Below, piece after piece: positions 4,434 to 7,317 of a stretch of DNA of 7,317 nucleotides (positions are counted from its first letter, which is position 1; every line of letters begins with the position of its first letter). Origin of the DNA: JANOAR01 sp031411235 (GTDB lineage: Bacteria; Verrucomicrobiota; Verrucomicrobiia; Verrucomicrobiales; Verrucomicrobiaceae); contig JANOAR010000195.1 in NCBI GenBank assembly GCA_031411235.1, positions 1-7,317 on the forward strand. Direction: 5' to 3'. Below the pieces are notes generated by a model that saw only the letters and a list, made by a program, of their open reading frames with translations, did not search any database and had not been told where the DNA came from. A program made the position numbers and the translations under genes.

Positions 4434-5920
4434 ATCCCATCCGACTTCGCCGCCACGACGTGACCTTCCATCCCGAAAGCGCACGAGTGATCATCCGCCC
4501 GTTCATCCCGGGGAAATCACAGATCGTCAGCAGTATCTTGATGCGTGCCCTTGCACTGAGCGAGGCCGAGGCCGATGCTCAGTTGCAGACGCTGCTGCTG
4601 GAGTTTGCCTCCCGCCACTTCGACATCGAAACGCAGCTGCTCGCTCACTATGAAAAGGTGCGCCACCACATCGCCTCGCAGCCCACGCTTTCTCGTATTC
4701 GACAGCTTCTCATCGGTGCCTTATTCTCCGGAGAATATGCGCTGGAATCTGCCGCGCTGTTCAACCCATCCATGGTGCCGCATCCCGACCAGACTGGCGT
4801 GCCAGAGGGCGGCCTGCGGTTCATCATGAGCCTGCGAGCCACGGGCGAAGGACACATCTCCTCCATCGAGTTCCGCACGGGCATCATCGCACCGGACAGC
4901 ACCATCAGCGTGGAGCCAGTCTCGCGTTTCGTCGCGCTGCCGGATGTCGTGCCCAACCCCACTTTCAAGAAGCGGCGTTTCATCATAAAGCTCCAGGAGA
5001 TGGGCTTCGAGGATGGTCATGCTGCTGCGGTGATGACTCCGCTGGCGGAACAGTTCACCCTTCATGAACTGGATGAAAGTGTGCGCCGCGTGCGCCGCGA
5101 ATCGAAGCCTGTGAGCCGTGAACTGCGCCGAGCGCTGGAGTGCTTTCGTTGGCTCGCTGACTCCAATTACGAGATCAACTTCTCCTCCAAGCTTGCCCTC
5201 AGCGAGCGCATCATTTTCCCCGTTTCGCCCAATGAGAGCAACGGCATCGAAGACGCGCGTTTCGTGCGCTTCATCGACGACGACGGCTCGGTCATGTACT
5301 GCGCCACCTACACCGCCTACAATGGACGGGCCATCCTGCCGCAGTTCATCGAGACGATGGACTTCCTGCACTTCCGCGTGCTCACGCTCAATGGCAGCGC
5401 GGTGCAAAACAAAGGTATGGCACTCTTCCCCCGGCGCATCGCAGGGCGCTACGCCATGTTATCACGACAGGATGACCAGAACCTGTTCATCATGTTCTCG
5501 GACAACCTGCACCACTGGAGCAACCCGCAAGTCATCCTGCGCCCGTCCGAGATGTGGGAGTCCGTCAAAATAGGCAACTGCGGCTCCCCTATTGAAACAG
5601 AAGCGGGTTGGCTGGTCATCACGCATGGCGTCGGCCCCATGCGCAAGTACTGCATCGGCGTCGTACTGCTCGATTTGAATGATCCCACAAAGGTTATCGG
5701 CCGCTTGCGCCAACCGCTGCTCTCCCCCGAAGGCCACGAACGCGAAGGCTACGTGCCCAACGTCGTGTATAGCTGTGGCTCGCTGCTGCATGACCGCGAA
5801 CTAATCCTGCCCTACGCGATGAGCGACAAAGCCTCGGCCATCGTCAGCATGTCAGTGGATGAATTACTGGCCGCGCTACTGGCATCAGGCGCGGCGCCAG
5901 AGCAAAGCGCCCTGCCCTAA
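4430..5920 (+). CDS. GH130-family beta-mannoside phosphorylase/hydrolase-like protein (DUF377)
   Basis: A 496-residue protein, longer than typical GH130 enzymes (roughly 320-400) because of a helical N-terminal extension (about 30-108). The five-bladed propeller region begins near FNPSMVPHPD (111-120). GIEDARF (272-278) carries the expected general-acid Asp275. ALFPRRIAGRYAMLSR (331-346), GNCGSPIETEAGW (382-394), ITHGVGP and EGYVPNVVYSCG (439-450) follow. Known GH130 members phosphorolyse or hydrolyse beta-1,4- or beta-1,2-mannosides. In phosphorylases a Lys lies just before the T-E-x-G-W segment and contacts phosphate; here that position appears to be Glu389, so phosphorolysis is uncertain. 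There is no signal peptide, so it should act in the cytosol. ATG overlaps the glycosyltransferase TGA (ATGA), implying translational coupling. Family assignment is firm; the reaction is not. Confidence 0.92.
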   Translation: MNPIRLRRHDVTFHPESARVIIRPFIPGKSQIVSSILMRALALSEAEADAQLQTLLLEFASRHFDIETQLLAHYEKVRHHIASQPTLSRIRQLLIGALFSGEYALESAALFNPSMVPHPDQTGVPEGGLRFIMSLRATGEGHISSIEFRTGIIAPDSTISVEPVSRFVALPDVVPNPTFKKRRFIIKLQEMGFEDGHAAAVMTPLAEQFTLHELDESVRRVRRESKPVSRELRRALECFRWLADSNYEINFSSKLALSERIIFPVSPNESNGIEDARFVRFIDDDGSVMYCATYTAYNGRAILPQFIETMDFLHFRVLTLNGSAVQNKGMALFPRRIAGRYAMLSRQDDQNLFIMFSDNLHHWSNPQVILRPSEMWESVKIGNCGSPIETEAGWLVITHGVGPMRKYCIGVVLLDLNDPTKVIGRLRQPLLSPEGHEREGYVPNVVYSCGSLLHDRELILPYAMSDKASAIVSMSVDELLAALLASGAAPEQSALP

Positions 5921-5997
5921 TCGAGATCAATCCTCGTCATTACTTTCATCCCAATCCACTCGCTCATAAATGGTGGCAAGGGGCGGCTCGATTCCCA

Positions 5998-7317
<1,320 letters not shown>

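Noticed and set aside
5919..5993. Inverted repeat AATCGAG/CTCGATT between GH130 and sdhA
   Set aside because: Seven bases separated by 61, overlapping a stop codon, with no T-run. The smaller CGAG/CTCG stem at 5922-5936 is only 4 bp. Neither supports a terminator.

Overview
The window looks like chromosomal DNA of a fairly GC-rich Gram-negative-type bacterium. The Bacillus-type succinate dehydrogenase flavoprotein, the secreted BON protein, the lmo0937-type small membrane protein and the GT4/GH130 pair together fit the PVC group (Verrucomicrobiota-like) best. This is a judgement from gene content and remembered family patterns; no search was run. None of the six forward start codons has a convincing Shine-Dalgarno sequence.

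Layout. Bases 1-315 are a 21-bp tandem repeat. It is near-identical at the left edge and increasingly degenerate to the right. In one frame it encodes a heptapeptide repeat whose diverged units differ almost only by synonymous changes, so this frame was probably translated. A TAG falls in the Trp position at 226-228. Bases 316-630 hold no convincing gene. They contain a G-rich tract (350-390), a roughly 100-nt imperfect hairpin (437-538), a GC-rich hairpin (544-562) and a near-perfect 23-bp palindrome (602-624) just before the next start codon. The palindrome's right arm can also pair with 421-429, so the region could be a structured, switch-like leader or a small palindromic element.

Bases 631-5920 form a co-directional cluster of six genes: a secreted triple-BON-domain protein (631-1461), three tiny membrane proteins (1539-1688, 1717-1938, 1989-2141), a 761-residue GT4 glycosyltransferase with a second helical domain (2148-4433), and a GH130-family mannoside-acting enzyme (4430-5920) whose start overlaps the glycosyltransferase stop. 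The small proteins and BON domains suggest envelope or stress physiology. The GT4/GH130 pair suggests building and trimming or recycling a mannose-containing oligosaccharide. That these belong to one programme is inferred from tight spacing.

On the minus strand, converging on the cluster, is the C-terminal part of succinate dehydrogenase/fumarate reductase flavoprotein SdhA (5998 to the right edge). No sdhB follows it, which is unusual for this family.
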